Assembly (NCBI RefSeq): GCF_900104605.1
Contig: NZ_LT629960.1
Span: forward strand, 558,001 to 622,000
Direction of reading: 5' to 3'
DNA length: 64,000 nucleotides
DNA from: Tidjanibacter massiliensis
GTDB lineage: Bacteria > Bacteroidota > Bacteroidia > Bacteroidales > Rikenellaceae
Shown here piece after piece: positions 55,257 to 64,000 of the stretch (positions are counted from its first letter, which is position 1; each line of letters begins with the position of its first letter). The notes under the pieces are model-generated. The model searched no databases. It was not told the DNA's origin and saw only the letters and a program-made list of their open reading frames with translations. Both the position numbers and the translations under genes were made by a program.

Positions 55257-56249
55257 TCAGGCCTTGCCTGCACTGCCCAGCACCTTTTCGCATTTGTGCT
55301 TGTAGAGTTCCTTCAGCCATTCGCGAGCCGGGCCGAGGTATTTGCGCGGGTCGAATTCGGCGGGTTTGGTCCAGAGTATTTCACGCACGGCCGCCGTCAT
55401 GGCCAGCCGTCCGTCGCTGTCGATGTTGATTTTGCAGACGGCGCTTTCGGCAGCCTTGCGGAGCTGGTCTTCCGGAATGCCGATGGCGTCTTTCACTGCG
55501 CCGCCGTATTTGTTGATGATGTCCACGTATTTCTGCGGTACGGAGGACGAACCGTGGAGGACAATCGGGAAGCCGGGAATGCGTTTTTCAATCTCTTCGA
55601 GGATGTCGAACCGAAGGGGCGGCGGTACGAGTACACCCTCCGCATTGCGGGTGCACTGTTCCGGCCGGAACTTGTTCGCCCCGTGCGATGTGCCTATCGA
55701 GATGGCGAGGGAATCCACACCCGTCTTGGTGACGAAATCCACCACCTGGTCGGGTTCGGTGTAGGTATGGTGTTCGGCCGATACTTCGTCTTCGATACCG
55801 GCCAGAACGCCGAGTTCTCCTTCGACCGTTACGTCGAATTGGTGGGCGTATTCCACCACCTTGCGGGTGAGCGCCACGTTTTCGTCATAGGGAAGGTGGC
55901 TGCCGTCTATCATGACCGACGAGAAACCCATGTCGATGCAGGATTTGCAGAGTTCGAAGGTGTCGCCGTGGTCGAGATGGAGGCAGATGGGAATGTTCCT
56001 GCCCAGCTCCTTGGCATACTCCACGGCTCCCTGTGCCATGTAGCGCAGGATGGTCTGGTTCGCATACTTGCGTGCTCCGCTCGAAACCTGCAGGATGACG
56101 GGCGACGCGGTTTCGACGCAGGCCTGTATGATGGCCTGCATCTGTTCCATGTTGTTGAAGTTGAAGGCCGGGATGGCATATTTTCCCGCCATGGCTTTCT
56201 CGAACATCTCTCTGGTATTGACCAGTCCCAATTCCTTGTATGATACCAT
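55257..56249 (-). CDS. fba: Class II fructose-bisphosphate aldolase
   Basis: A 330-residue zinc-dependent glycolytic aldolase. It has CLHLDHGDTFE with metal His and Asp, VMIDGSHLPYDENV, and ISIGTSHGANKF. ATG 56249 begins MVSYKELGLVN. Divergent from the fumarase gene, with repeated motifs between them. Confidence 0.95.
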   Translation of the reverse strand: MVSYKELGLVNTREMFEKAMAGKYAIPAFNFNNMEQMQAIIQACVETASPVILQVSSGARKYANQTILRYMAQGAVEYAKELGRNIPICLHLDHGDTFELCKSCIDMGFSSVMIDGSHLPYDENVALTRKVVEYAHQFDVTVEGELGVLAGIEDEVSAEHHTYTEPDQVVDFVTKTGVDSLAISIGTSHGANKFRPEQCTRNAEGVLVPPPLRFDILEEIEKRIPGFPIVLHGSSSVPQKYVDIINKYGGAVKDAIGIPEDQLRKAAESAVCKINIDSDGRLAMTAAVREILWTKPAEFDPRKYLGPAREWLKELYKHKCEKVLGSAGKA

Positions 56250-56305
56250 ATCGAATCAGTTTTAAGGTTTATATTAAAAGAATGATGATGATAACGTCGC
56301 AATTT

Positions 56306-56369
56306 GCATACCGTCGGGCGGAAAGTGCGCATACCCGGTTGTTGTTATTTTAATAACGTTGCATACCCG
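56306..56369. repeat. Three GCATACC repeats between fba and fumarase
   Basis: GCATACC begins at 56306, 56329 and 56360; the last two extend to GCATACCCGG. They lie between divergent central-carbon genes and just upstream of the fumarase -7 box, as a regulator's binding sites might. Confidence 0.45.
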
Positions 56370-56387
56370 GATATTGCGGCTAATTTC

Positions 56388-56395
56388 CTATCTTT
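56388..56395 (+). promoter_or_regulatory. Promoter -7 box of the fumarase gene
   Basis: TATCTTTG, giving a leader of about 100 bases. Confidence 0.5.
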
Positions 56396-56503
56396 GCCAA
56401 CGGTATTCCAAAGGTAAGCAAAAACATTGGAGACGGGCAAGGATGGCGTGAGAATTATTTTTTCCTGAGCGGCCGTGCCGTGTCCGTCCGAATTAAAAAT
56501 AGC

Positions 56504-58120
56504 ATGACGATGTCGGAATTCAAGTATCAGGAACCTTTCCCGCTGGGAAAGGACGAAACCAAGTACAGGCTTCTTACCAAAGATTATGTGCATGTGGAAG
56601 AGTGCTGCGGCAGGCGTATCCTGCGTGTGGATGCGCGCGGGCTCGAATTGCTTTCGCGCGAGGCTTTCGCCGAAGTGTCTTTCTATCTGCGTGCGTCGCA
56701 CCTGCAGCAGGTCGCCAACATACTGAAAGACCCGGAGGCGACCGACAACGACAAATTTGTAGCCTATACGATGCTGCTCAATCAGGTCGTGGCCGCTCAA
56801 GGGGAGCTGCCTACTTGTCAGGATACCGGTACGGCGATAGCGATATGCAAGAAGGGCGAAGATGTCTATACAGGGACGGACGATGCCGAAGCCATCACGA
56901 AGGGAGTGTATGAGACCTACCGCGACCGTAATCTGCGTTATTCGATGGTGGTGCCTTTCACCATGACCGAAGAGAAGAACAGCGGCAACAACCTGCCGGC
57001 CCAGATAGACATCTATTCCGAACCGGGCAACCAATACAAGTTCCTTTTCATCACCAAAGGCGGCGGTTCGGCCAACAAGACTTTTCTCTATCAGCAGACC
57101 AAGGCGCTGCTGAACGAGGAGTCGCTGACGAAGTTCGTCAGGGAGAAGATAAAGGACCTCGGTACGTCGGCCTGTCCGCCTTACCACCTGGCAGTCGTGA
57201 TAGGCGGCACCTCCGCCGAGGCCAACCTCGCGGCGGTCAAGAAGGCTTCGGCCGGTTATTACGATGCGCTGCCTACAAGCGGCAACGAGGGGGGCCGTGC
57301 TTTCCGTGATTTGGAGTGGGAGGCGAAAATACTGAAGATATGCCAGGAGAGCGGCATCGGGGCGCAATTCGGGGGCAAATACCTTGTTCATGACGTGCGG
57401 GTTATCCGGATGCCCCGCCATGCGGCGTCGTGTCCGGTGGGTATCGGCGTGAGCTGCTCGGCCGACCGCAATATCAAGGCAAAGATAACCGAAGAGGGTA
57501 TTTTCCTCGAAGAGCTCGAACACAATCCGGCCCGCTTCCTGCCGGCCGATGCGCCGATAATGAAGCCGGCGGTGGAGATAGACCTCGATGAGGGAATGGA
57601 CAAGGTGCTGGAGACGCTCTCCAAATATCCGATTAAGACGCGTCTGAACCTGAAAGGTACGCTGATTGTAGCACGCGACATCGCGCATGCCCGTATCAAA
57701 CAGATGCTTGACGAGGGTAACCCCATGCCGGAATACATGAAAAAACATCCCGTTTATTATGCAGGACCGGCCAAGACGCCGAAAGGGATGGCGTCGGGCA
57801 GTTTCGGGCCGACGACCGCGGGACGGATGGACCCTTACGTGGATTTGTTCCAGAGTAAGGGCGGGTCGATGGTCATGGTGGCCAAGGGCAACCGTTCGCA
57901 GGAGGTTACCGACGCATGTCGGAAACATGGCGGTTTCTACCTCGGCTCTATTGGCGGACCTGCCGCCATTCTGGCCAAGGAGAGCATCAAGAGCGTGGAG
58001 GTGGTCGATTTTCCGGAACTCGGCATGGAAGCGGTACGCAAGATATATGTCGAGAACTTTCCGGCATTCATCATCGTGGATGATAAAGGCAACGACTTCT
58101 TCGCCGATTTCAAACATTGA
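56504..58120 (+). CDS. Fumarate hydratase, class I (iron-sulfur)
   Basis: A 538-residue fumarase of the oxygen-sensitive [4Fe-4S] class. Cluster Cys lie in [21 protein letters not shown] and [12 protein letters not shown]; the C-terminal beta domain has [16 protein letters not shown] and the fumarase-type [17 protein letters not shown] 56504 or 56510 is the start; the frame open from 56480 lacks an ATG. Interconverts fumarate and malate. Confidence 0.94.
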   Translation: MTMSEFKYQEPFPLGKDETKYRLLTKDYVHVEECCGRRILRVDARGLELLSREAFAEVSFYLRASHLQQVANILKDPEATDNDKFVAYTMLLNQVVAAQGELPTCQDTGTAIAICKKGEDVYTGTDDAEAITKGVYETYRDRNLRYSMVVPFTMTEEKNSGNNLPAQIDIYSEPGNQYKFLFITKGGGSANKTFLYQQTKALLNEESLTKFVREKIKDLGTSACPPYHLAVVIGGTSAEANLAAVKKASAGYYDALPTSGNEGGRAFRDLEWEAKILKICQESGIGAQFGGKYLVHDVRVIRMPRHAASCPVGIGVSCSADRNIKAKITEEGIFLEELEHNPARFLPADAPIMKPAVEIDLDEGMDKVLETLSKYPIKTRLNLKGTLIVARDIAHARIKQMLDEGNPMPEYMKKHPVYYAGPAKTPKGMASGSFGPTTAGRMDPYVDLFQSKGGSMVMVAKGNRSQEVTDACRKHGGFYLGSIGGPAAILAKESIKSVEVVDFPELGMEAVRKIYVENFPAFIIVDDKGNDFFADFKH

Positions 58121-58138
58121 TTGCGAATGCGGCGTTCC

Positions 58139-58183
58139 CATTCCCGCCCGCCGGAAAGTTTTCCGGCGGGCGGGAATGTTTTC
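58139..58183 (+). terminator. Terminator of the fumarase gene
   Basis: A perfect 19-bp stem (58139-58157 with 58160-58178) followed by TTTTC. Confidence 0.9.
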
Positions 58184-58257
58184 GGCGATGCCGGGAATGC
58201 AGTACGGTTCCGTCGGCGGAAAATATCCTGATAAGAGCGGGGAATCGATACGTTTAT

Positions 58258-58288
58258 TTGTCTGTCACCGCCAAAATGAATATTTTTG
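58258..58288 (+). promoter_or_regulatory. Promoter of batD-batE
   Basis: TTG at 58258-58260, 20 bases, TATTTTTG at 58281-58288: exact consensus. The leader to ATG 58479 is about 180 bases, without an obvious gene. Confidence 0.65.
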
Positions 58289-58478
58289 TCTGCCGGAACA
58301 CTAAAAGCCGGATTCCGTGCGTTATAGCGGCATAAAGCAGTTCCGAGGGGCCCGCAGGGCACGGCAGGCAGGCGTGCGCTCTTTTTCCTGTCTGCGCCGG
58401 TGCCGCCCCGTGTATTACGGAGACTTCGGCCGAGGGCAGCGGGGCAGGCTGTTCCGGAAGTGTGATTCGATTCGATAT

Positions 58479-60305
58479 ATGAGGAAATACGTCGGAAAAT
58501 TCTTACTGTTGTTGGTGATGGCGGCCCTACCTGTGGCGGTATGGGGGCAGAAAGTCGCCTTTGAGGTCAATGCCCCGCGTGTGGTAGCCGTGGGAGAGAT
58601 ATTCCGTATCGAGTATGTGACCGACTCGAAACCGCAGGATTTTAAGGGCCCTCAGTTTGAAGGAGTGGATGTATTGGCCGGACCGACGCTCTCCACGAGT
58701 AAATCGGTATCCATCGTGAACGGTAACATGACGCAGGAGGTGCGTTATACCTATACGTATGTGCTGCAATGCAATTCGGAGGGCGAATTCAATGTGTCCG
58801 AGGCGGTTCTGACGGTGAAGGGCAAGACGTACAGCACCGCTCCTTTCGCAGTCAGGGCTTTGACGGAACAGGCTGCTGTCAGCGGGGAACAGGGCGCAGG
58901 TGGACATTCCGACCGTCCCACGCTGGCCCCCGACGACATTCTGATACGGGCGGTAGTCGACCGGAAAGAGGTATATAAGGGAGAGCCCGTCCGGGTGACC
59001 TATAAGCTGTACAGGCGGGTCCCGCTGAATCTCGAAAGCGCCAAATTTCCCACCTACAACGGTTTTTGGGCCCAGCAGCTCAATGTGGACGGTTATCCGC
59101 CTCAGCGGGAGGAGTTCAACGGCAAAATATACGATACGCATGTCATCCGCGAAGACCTGCTGTTTCCGCAGCAGGCCGGCAGTCTGACCGTTGACCCACT
59201 TGAACTGAGCGTGGTAGCGCAGATAGTGATGGAGCCGCGCCGTCAGTCTATCATCGACGACTTTTTCGGAGGCCCCAACATACAGGAGGTGCGTCGCAAG
59301 GTCGCTACGGCTCCGGTATCCATCACGGTGAAGGAACTGCCTGCCGGTGCTCCTTCGGGCTTTTCGGGAGCTGTCGGGGATTTCCAGTTGGAAACGGTCG
59401 CTCCGCCGCCCGAAGTGGCTGCCAATTCGGCATTCACTTTCGGTATCAAGATTTCGGGCAGCGGCAATCTACCCCAGATACAGGCGCCGAAACTCTCCCT
59501 GCCGGCCTCGTTCGAGCAGTACAACGTGAAGACTACCGAAAGTTTTAATAACACTTCGGGCGGCATTTACGGATACCGTCAGTTCGAGTATCCGGTAATT
59601 GCTCGCGTGGCCGGCGAGTACAACCTTCCGCCGATAGAGTTTACCTATTTCAATCCCCGTTTGAAAACATACGAAACACTGTCCGGCCCCTCCATGGCGC
59701 TGACCGTGGTTCCCGATTCGACCGGCATGGGCGGTTCGGTGCAGGGGGCTGTGCTCAGCGGGCTCTCGAAAGAGGATATCAAGATTCTCGGTCGGGATAT
59801 CCGTTTCATCAAGCTCGATTCCCCGCATCTTCGGCAGAAAGGCGGTCTGTTCTTCGGCAGTGTGTGGTATTTCCTCTGTATTGCGGCCATAGGCGGTCTC
59901 TTTGCGGGCCTGCTGGTATGGCTGCGCAAGGTGGCCGAAGAGCGCCACAACAGCGCCCTTATCAAGGGGAAAAGGGCCAACAAGGTGGCGTTGCAGCGTT
60001 TCCGTGCGGCTGAGGAGCACATGAAGGCCGACAACCAACGGGGCTTCTATGAAGAGATGCTGAAGGCGTTGTGGGGATACATAGGCGATAAGCTCAATAT
60101 CCCTTCGTCGAATCTTACAAAAGAGAATGTTCGTGAAGAATTGGTGAAGCGGGGCGTATCGCCTGAAGCGGCACAGAAATACATCGATATCATCGTGGAG
60201 TGCGAATACGCCCAATATGCTCCGGCGGCTACGGGTCGGATGACGGAGGTGTACGGGGCCGGAGTGGAGATGGTCTCCAGACTCGAAAGCATAATCGGAA
60301 AGTAG
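58479..60305 (+). CDS. batD: BatD-like oxygen-tolerance membrane protein
   Basis: A 608-residue exported protein. It has a signal (MRKYVGKFLLLLVMAALP), tandem Ig-like domains (VAFEVNAPRVVAVGEIFRIEY, AVVDRKEVYKGEPVRVTYKLY), a membrane helix near 470-490 (WYFLCIAAIGGLFAGLLVWL) and a cytoplasmic helical tail. This is the BatD architecture of the Bacteroides aerotolerance operon. BatA, BatB and BatC, normally just upstream, are absent here. Confidence 0.88.
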   Translation: MRKYVGKFLLLLVMAALPVAVWGQKVAFEVNAPRVVAVGEIFRIEYVTDSKPQDFKGPQFEGVDVLAGPTLSTSKSVSIVNGNMTQEVRYTYTYVLQCNSEGEFNVSEAVLTVKGKTYSTAPFAVRALTEQAAVSGEQGAGGHSDRPTLAPDDILIRAVVDRKEVYKGEPVRVTYKLYRRVPLNLESAKFPTYNGFWAQQLNVDGYPPQREEFNGKIYDTHVIREDLLFPQQAGSLTVDPLELSVVAQIVMEPRRQSIIDDFFGGPNIQEVRRKVATAPVSITVKELPAGAPSGFSGAVGDFQLETVAPPPEVAANSAFTFGIKISGSGNLPQIQAPKLSLPASFEQYNVKTTESFNNTSGGIYGYRQFEYPVIARVAGEYNLPPIEFTYFNPRLKTYETLSGPSMALTVVPDSTGMGGSVQGAVLSGLSKEDIKILGRDIRFIKLDSPHLRQKGGLFFGSVWYFLCIAAIGGLFAGLLVWLRKVAEERHNSALIKGKRANKVALQRFRAAEEHMKADNQRGFYEEMLKALWGYIGDKLNIPSSNLTKENVREELVKRGVSPEAAQKYIDIIVECEYAQYAPAATGRMTEVYGAGVEMVSRLESIIGK

Positions 60306-60313
60306 TGGCGGGC

Positions 60314-61099
60314 ATGATGAAAAGGATAATTCTTTTGATAGGTTTTCTCGTATGTGCGGTTCCTGCGCTCTATCCGCGTGAGGCGGAAGTGAAAGCGGAG
60401 GCGGAGAAGGTGTGGGAAAGAGCCAATACCCTCTATATCAATGGAGATTATGTCGGGGCGGCGGCATTTTACGAGGCTATTGTCGACAAAGGGTATATAA
60501 GCGGGAGATTGTTTTATAATCTCGGCAATGCATATTTCAAGGCGGGCGAGCTGGGCAGGGCCGTGCTCAATTACAACCGGGCCCAGAAGCTGATGCCGTA
60601 CGACAAGGACGTAACCTATAATCTTGCCGTAGCCAATGGGTATGTCAAGGATAAGATAGACACCGTACCGGAGTTTTTCCTTTCCAGATGGATAAAGGCC
60701 TGGCGCTCGTCGCTCGACAGCAATACGTGGGCCGCAAGGTCGCTGGTACTGCTTGCCGTCGCATTGGCCGGCGTGTTGGTGTTCCTTTTGGAGGAGCGCA
60801 GCGGGTGGCGCAAGGTCGGTTTCGTGGCGGCCGTGGTTTTTACCGTACTTTTCGTCTTTGCGGTGGTTTTTGCGGCGGTTGAGAAAAGAGAGCTTACGCA
60901 GGCTTCCGAAGCCATCGTGATGGTGCAGGCCGCTTCAGTGAAGAGTGCTCCGGAGAAGGAGGGCAGCGACATTTTCATTCTGCACGAGGGGACGAAGGTG
61001 GAGGTGCTGTCGTCGTACGACGGTTGGACAGAGATAATGATTGCCGACGGCAACAAAGGATGGGTGCCTACCGACTCTGTGGAACTGATAACCTATTGA
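60314..61099 (+). CDS. batE: BatE-like TPR and SH3 protein
   Basis: A 261-residue protein with a signal peptide, TPR repeats (ANTLYINGDYVGAAAFYEAI, LFYNLGNAYFKAGELGRAVL), two membrane helices (about 140-185) and a C-terminal bacterial SH3 domain (VKSAPEKEGSDIFILHEG...GNKGWVPTDSVELI). BatE follows BatD in Bat operons. ATG 60314 or 60317; 8 bases after batD. Confidence 0.88.
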   Translation: MMKRIILLIGFLVCAVPALYPREAEVKAEAEKVWERANTLYINGDYVGAAAFYEAIVDKGYISGRLFYNLGNAYFKAGELGRAVLNYNRAQKLMPYDKDVTYNLAVANGYVKDKIDTVPEFFLSRWIKAWRSSLDSNTWAARSLVLLAVALAGVLVFLLEERSGWRKVGFVAAVVFTVLFVFAVVFAAVEKRELTQASEAIVMVQAASVKSAPEKEGSDIFILHEGTKVEVLSSYDGWTEIMIADGNKGWVPTDSVELITY

Positions 61100-61154
61100 C
61101 TTCGGAATCGTTCCGGAGCACAAGCAGGCCTGAAAGGGGCCATACGATTACTAA

Positions 61155-61754
61155 ATGTCTGAATTGCTTGATGATGCGGTGAGGGAGCTCTCCCGCCTGC
61201 CGGGAATAGGACGGCGCACTGCCCTGCGGCTTACCCTGCACATGCTGCGCATGGACGAGGAGGAGGTGCGGCGCATGACGGCTGCCATAGACCGTTTTCG
61301 CAGTGATATTAAATATTGTGCTCGCTGTAATAATTTGTCTGACAGCGATGTGTGTACTATCTGTTCGGACCCGTCGCGCGACCGGTCGGTGGTGTGCGTC
61401 GTCGAACAGGTGGGCGATGTTCTCTCCATAGAAAATACCCGCCAATACAACGGGCTGTATCATGTGCTCGGCGGCGTCATATCGCCCATGCAGGGAATTG
61501 CTCCGTCCGACCTAAAGATAGACCTGCTGTTGGAGAATATAGAGAAGGGGGGGGTGAAGGAGGTCATTCTTGCAATGAGTACGACCGTGGAAGGCGAAAC
61601 GACACTTTTTTATATTACCCGCCGACTGGCACGGTTTCCCGACCTGAAAGTAACCAATATCGCACGTGGGATAGGGTTCGGTGACGAGATAGAGTATGCT
61701 GATGAATTGACCATAGCCCATGCTCTTCATAACCGTACTCCGGTCAGCCGCTGA
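61155..61754 (+). CDS. recR: Recombination mediator RecR
   Basis: A 199-residue RecR with a helix-hairpin-helix (LSRLPGIGRRTALRL), zinc finger (CARCNNLSDSDVCTIC), Toprim domain (VVCVVEQVGDVLSIENT) and C-terminal AMSTTVEGETT. It helps load RecA on gapped DNA. A run of 8 G at about 61557-61564 codes for KGGV. Confidence 0.96.
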   Translation: MSELLDDAVRELSRLPGIGRRTALRLTLHMLRMDEEEVRRMTAAIDRFRSDIKYCARCNNLSDSDVCTICSDPSRDRSVVCVVEQVGDVLSIENTRQYNGLYHVLGGVISPMQGIAPSDLKIDLLLENIEKGGVKEVILAMSTTVEGETTLFYITRRLARFPDLKVTNIARGIGFGDEIEYADELTIAHALHNRTPVSR

Positions 61755-61783
61755 GCGGGTTTCGTTTTTGCGGAGCGGACAAT

Positions 61784-61824
61784 AAAAGAGAGGCAGTGCC
61801 CATTTATGGCACTGCCTCTCTTTT
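61784..61824. terminator. Bidirectional terminator
   Basis: A perfect 17-bp stem (61784-61800 with 61808-61824) with A and T feet, between convergent recR and the META gene. Confidence 0.9.
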
Positions 61825-61846
61825 GCAGTGATTGCCGGCATCGCTT

Positions 61847-62296
61847 TTACTCTTCGTCCACCGGTTTGTCCGTGGGTTCGAAAACGGCCTTTATCTTGTT
61901 ATCGACGAAAAGGTAGAGGTTCTTTTCGTCAAGCTGATAGAGGTGTACGTTTTCGAACATGCGGAAGAACTCCGTTTCGATGTTCGGGTCGAGGCATGCC
62001 ATCATGGTGGATGCTACGGGGCCTATCTTTATTCCTCCGTTGGCGTTTACGACCTGATAGGGACCGAAGAAACGGTTGCATTCGCCGATACCGGCCACAC
62101 GTCCGTCGGCCAGGAATGACAGTTCGTATTTGTCGGGGGCGTCGACCGGTTTGCCGTCGAACTCCACCAGATGCCATACGGTTCCCTGTATGGGCCTGGT
62201 TGCCGCTTCGCGGCTTTTGCGGCATTTCTGGCAGCATCCTGTCAGCAGGATTCCCGCCAGCAGGGCGACTGCCGCGATAGTGATTGTTCTCTTCAT
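61847..62296 (-). CDS. META domain (HslJ-like) lipoprotein
   Basis: A 149-residue lipoprotein (MKRTITIAAVALLAGILLTGC). The META signature appears as GTVWHLVEFDGKPV, LSFLADGRVAGIGECNRFFGPY, and STMMACLDPNIETEFFRML-like end. HslJ-type proteins are stress or envelope related. ATG 62296 begins the signal; the longer frame to 62500 crosses the promoter at 62322-62329. Confidence 0.88.
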   Translation of the reverse strand: MKRTITIAAVALLAGILLTGCCQKCRKSREAATRPIQGTVWHLVEFDGKPVDAPDKYELSFLADGRVAGIGECNRFFGPYQVVNANGGIKIGPVASTMMACLDPNIETEFFRMFENVHLYQLDEKNLYLFVDNKIKAVFEPTDKPVDEE

Positions 62297-62321
62297 TTCC
62301 GTATTTTGTTTAAATGTCGTA

Positions 62322-62329
62322 CAAATATA
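62322..62329 (-). promoter_or_regulatory. Promoter -7 box of the META lipoprotein gene
   Basis: TATATTTG on the minus strand, 25 bases before ATG 62296. Confidence 0.5.
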
Positions 62330-62335
62330 GGGATT

Positions 62336-62419
62336 ATTCGCTGCAAACCGCATATGGCCGAGTGGGCGGGGGCGGTTTGCAGCAAATGTTCTCCCGATTC
62401 GCTGCAAACCGATTATGGC
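62336..62419. repeat. Repeated GCTGCAAACCG elements
   Basis: A 23-base element (62336-62358) recurs at 62397-62419 with two differences, and its core GCTGCAAACCG appears inverted at 62373-62383. The three cores surround the -33 region of the META promoter, so they may be operator sites. Confidence 0.5.
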
Positions 62420-62577
62420 TTGGGGCATCCGAACGCGGACAGGGCTTTCCGTACTGACGGAGCAGTTTGTCACGCAGCCGGTTGAGCGTTCAACCTTCAT
62501 TGAGTATATTTGTTACGACCGAATTTACAGGCCGGGCGGTCGTCCGATAACCGTTTTCGGTTTTCATCGAATATCCG

Positions 62578-62585
62578 TATATTTG
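62578..62585 (+). promoter_or_regulatory. Promoter -7 box of ridA
   Basis: TATATTTG, 42 bases before ATG 62628; no clear TTG upstream. Confidence 0.5.
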
Positions 62586-62627
62586 TATTGTTTAGTTCGT
62601 ATACTATTCATTAAAAGCCAATAAGTC

Positions 62628-63005
62628 ATGAAAAAAGTAATCGCATCGCCCGATGCTCCCAAAGCGGTAGGGCCCTATTCGCAGGCTATCGAGGCCGGTG
62701 GCACCCTTTACATTTCGGGACAGCTTCCGATAAATCCTGCCGACGGCAAGATACCGGAAACCATCGAGGAGCAGACCGCACAGTCGCTCGACAATACCGC
62801 CGCCATTCTGAAGGAGGCCGGATATACGTTCGAGGATGTCGTGAAAACGACCGTGCTTCTGGATGACATGAACAACTTCGCCGCGATGAACGGGGTATAT
62901 GCTCGGTATTATACAAAAGATATGCCGGCCCGCGTATGTTATCAGGTGGCCAAACTGCCTATGGGCGTAAAGGTCGAGATAGATACCATAGCGGTAAAAA
63001 AATAG
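62628..63005 (+). CDS. ridA: RidA family enamine/imine deaminase
   Basis: A 125-residue RidA: KAVGPYSQAIEAGGTLYISGQ at the N-terminus and the active-site Arg in MPARVCYQVAKLPMGVKVEID. It hydrolyses reactive 2-aminoacrylate. A terminator follows. Confidence 0.95.
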   Translation: MKKVIASPDAPKAVGPYSQAIEAGGTLYISGQLPINPADGKIPETIEEQTAQSLDNTAAILKEAGYTFEDVVKTTVLLDDMNNFAAMNGVYARYYTKDMPARVCYQVAKLPMGVKVEIDTIAVKK

Positions 63006-63025
63006 GAAGACCTCGTCTCCCGATA

Positions 63026-63057
63026 AAAGCGGCCGTATCTTCCGATACGGCCGCTTT
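63026..63057. terminator. Terminator between ridA and the flippase gene
   Basis: A perfect 14-bp stem (63026-63039 with 63044-63057) with a 4-base loop. Confidence 0.85.
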
Positions 63058-63094
63058 GTCGGTTAAGTGAATGCTGCCAGGGAAATCCCTGCTT

Positions 63095-64000
63095 TTATTT
63101 GTGGCGTGCGGCAGCGGTCTGTTGCAGGATAGTCCGTACCTCACGCCATCCCTCCGGCCGGCAGAGCAGGGTCAGCAGGGCGTATGCGGCGATGCCTGCC
63201 GTTATTTCGATGAGAAGGATGGCCCACAGGGCGATATGTCCGGCCAGGAGCATATGCGTACCGTAAACCGCAGCGACCATGACGGCGGACATGGCAAGGT
63301 AGGGGGCCGTGGAACGAATACCGTCCCAAATCGTCCAACGCAAGTAACGTCCCGCCCCGAGCATATTGACGATGGCGTCAGATAGGAAAATCACCGTTTG
63401 TCCCCAGGCTATCGCTTTGACCCCCATCGGAATGGTTATGGCGAGTATGACCGTGGCTATCAGCTTTTTGATGATTTCGAGACGGAATATCAGTTTGCCG
63501 TCACTCTTGATTTTCAAAATGTTGTAGGATACGACCGACAGCGGTGCGAACAGCCCCGACAGGCAGAGTATCCGGAAGTAGGGAATGACGGGCAGCCATC
63601 GCTGCGGAAGGAAGACCGCGATGAAGTCGCCGACGACGGCTATCAGTCCCAGCATGACCGGAAAGATGATGAAATTCATCACGACGGTCACCTGATGTGC
63701 GCTCGTTCTCATTTTGGCCGGATTGTCCTGCAATTGGGAGAGGGCGGGGAAAGTGACGTTCTGTACGGAGCTGATGACGGCGCTTACCGGCATGTCCTTG
63801 TACTGTTTGCCGCGGTTGTAGTAACCGAGTGCCTCTTTGGTGTACATCTTTCCGATAAAGAGTTCGGAGATGTTGGCATAGACAGTATTCGTTATGTCGC
63901 TCAGCAGTAGGCGCGAACTGTATCCGAGCATCGGCCGCAGGGCCGTAAACGAGACGCGGCGCGAGGGGCGCCATTCGCTGCGTATCCACAGGAGCATGGA
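63095..64000 (-). CDS. Polysaccharide flippase (Wzx/MATE-like), 5' end outside the window
   Basis: The C-terminal 300 or so residues of an oligosaccharide flippase with at least eight helices are visible. NISELFIGKMYTKEALGYYNRGKQYKDMP and LSVVSYNILKIKSDGKLIFRLEIIKKLI are typical of WzxC-type exporters that move undecaprenyl-linked repeats across the inner membrane. The start lies beyond 64000. Confidence 0.85.
   Translation of the reverse strand, partial: SMLLWIRSEWRPSRRVSFTALRPMLGYSSRLLLSDITNTVYANISELFIGKMYTKEALGYYNRGKQYKDMPVSAVISSVQNVTFPALSQLQDNPAKMRTSAHQVTVVMNFIIFPVMLGLIAVVGDFIAVFLPQRWLPVIPYFRILCLSGLFAPLSVVSYNILKIKSDGKLIFRLEIIKKLIATVILAITIPMGVKAIAWGQTVIFLSDAIVNMLGAGRYLRWTIWDGIRSTAPYLAMSAVMVAAVYGTHMLLAGHIALWAILLIEITAGIAAYALLTLLCRPEGWREVRTILQQTAAARHK

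Noticed and set aside
61557-61564. Run of 8 G in recR as a phase-variable tract
   Set aside because: The run is short, encodes the conserved KGGV segment of a housekeeping protein, and the frame is intact.

Overview
The window looks like chromosome of an anaerobic Bacteroidales bacterium, most likely Alistipes or another member of the Rikenellaceae. The evidence is GC-rich core DNA, promoters of the Bacteroidetes type (TTG, about 20 bases, TAnnTTTG), FimA/Mfa-type fimbrial genes, an Rnf operon, a BatD/BatE pair, rubrerythrin and class I fumarase. Genus assignment is inference. There is one tRNA (Phe) and no rRNA or CRISPR array.

Layout. 1-7430 is accessory DNA resembling one end of a CTnDOT-type integrative conjugative element. 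It holds the 5' part of a mobA-like gene running off the left edge, a stem-loop region that could be oriT, an AT-rich cargo block (KAP P-loop NTPase, AAA/DUF4143 ATPase, a helicase remnant), long noncoding hairpins, two Xis-like helix-turn-helix genes (the first broken by a stop) and a candidate structured RNA with its own promoter and terminator. 7640-13942 encodes two paralogous lipoproteins and a fimbrial locus whose first subunit gene carries an in-frame amber codon. 14053-18434 holds an amidohydrolase, tRNA-Phe, and a zinc-type P1B ATPase with a Fur-family regulator. 18805-26237 is a continuous run of nadE, rseC and rnfBCDGEA. 26329-32204 is envelope: a frameshifted GrpB gene, two beta-barrel proteins and an MFS exporter. 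32220-44322 is mostly housekeeping on the minus strand (trxA, dnaE, aroE, a VTT membrane protein, a Ctp protease, hisS, ettA). 44550-51267 has rubrerythrin, lrgA/lrgB, a GNAT enzyme, glyA and a patch of decayed lipoprotein genes. 51438-64000 has fabG, an S41 protease, an Mpi-like serine recombinase, fba, fumarase, batD/batE, recR, a META lipoprotein, ridA and a truncated flippase.

The most unusual signals are four. (1) RnfG carries a C-terminal tail of about 100 residues with five copies of the ApbE flavinylation motif DxxSGAT, beyond its normal FMN site. (2) lrgA contains a run of 14 C; one extra C would join lrgA in frame to lrgB as a single polypeptide, the arrangement seen in the plant transporter PLGG1. 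(3) NadE keeps its nitrilase-type glutaminase domain but has Gly where the nucleophilic Cys should be. (4) The accessory end contains a promoter-to-terminator unit of about 165 nt with no reading frame but a coherent multi-helix fold.

Several genes are interrupted (Xis-like gene, fimbrillin, GrpB, a C10 peptidase relic, a lipoprotein). Real decay and sequencing error cannot be separated from this window alone.
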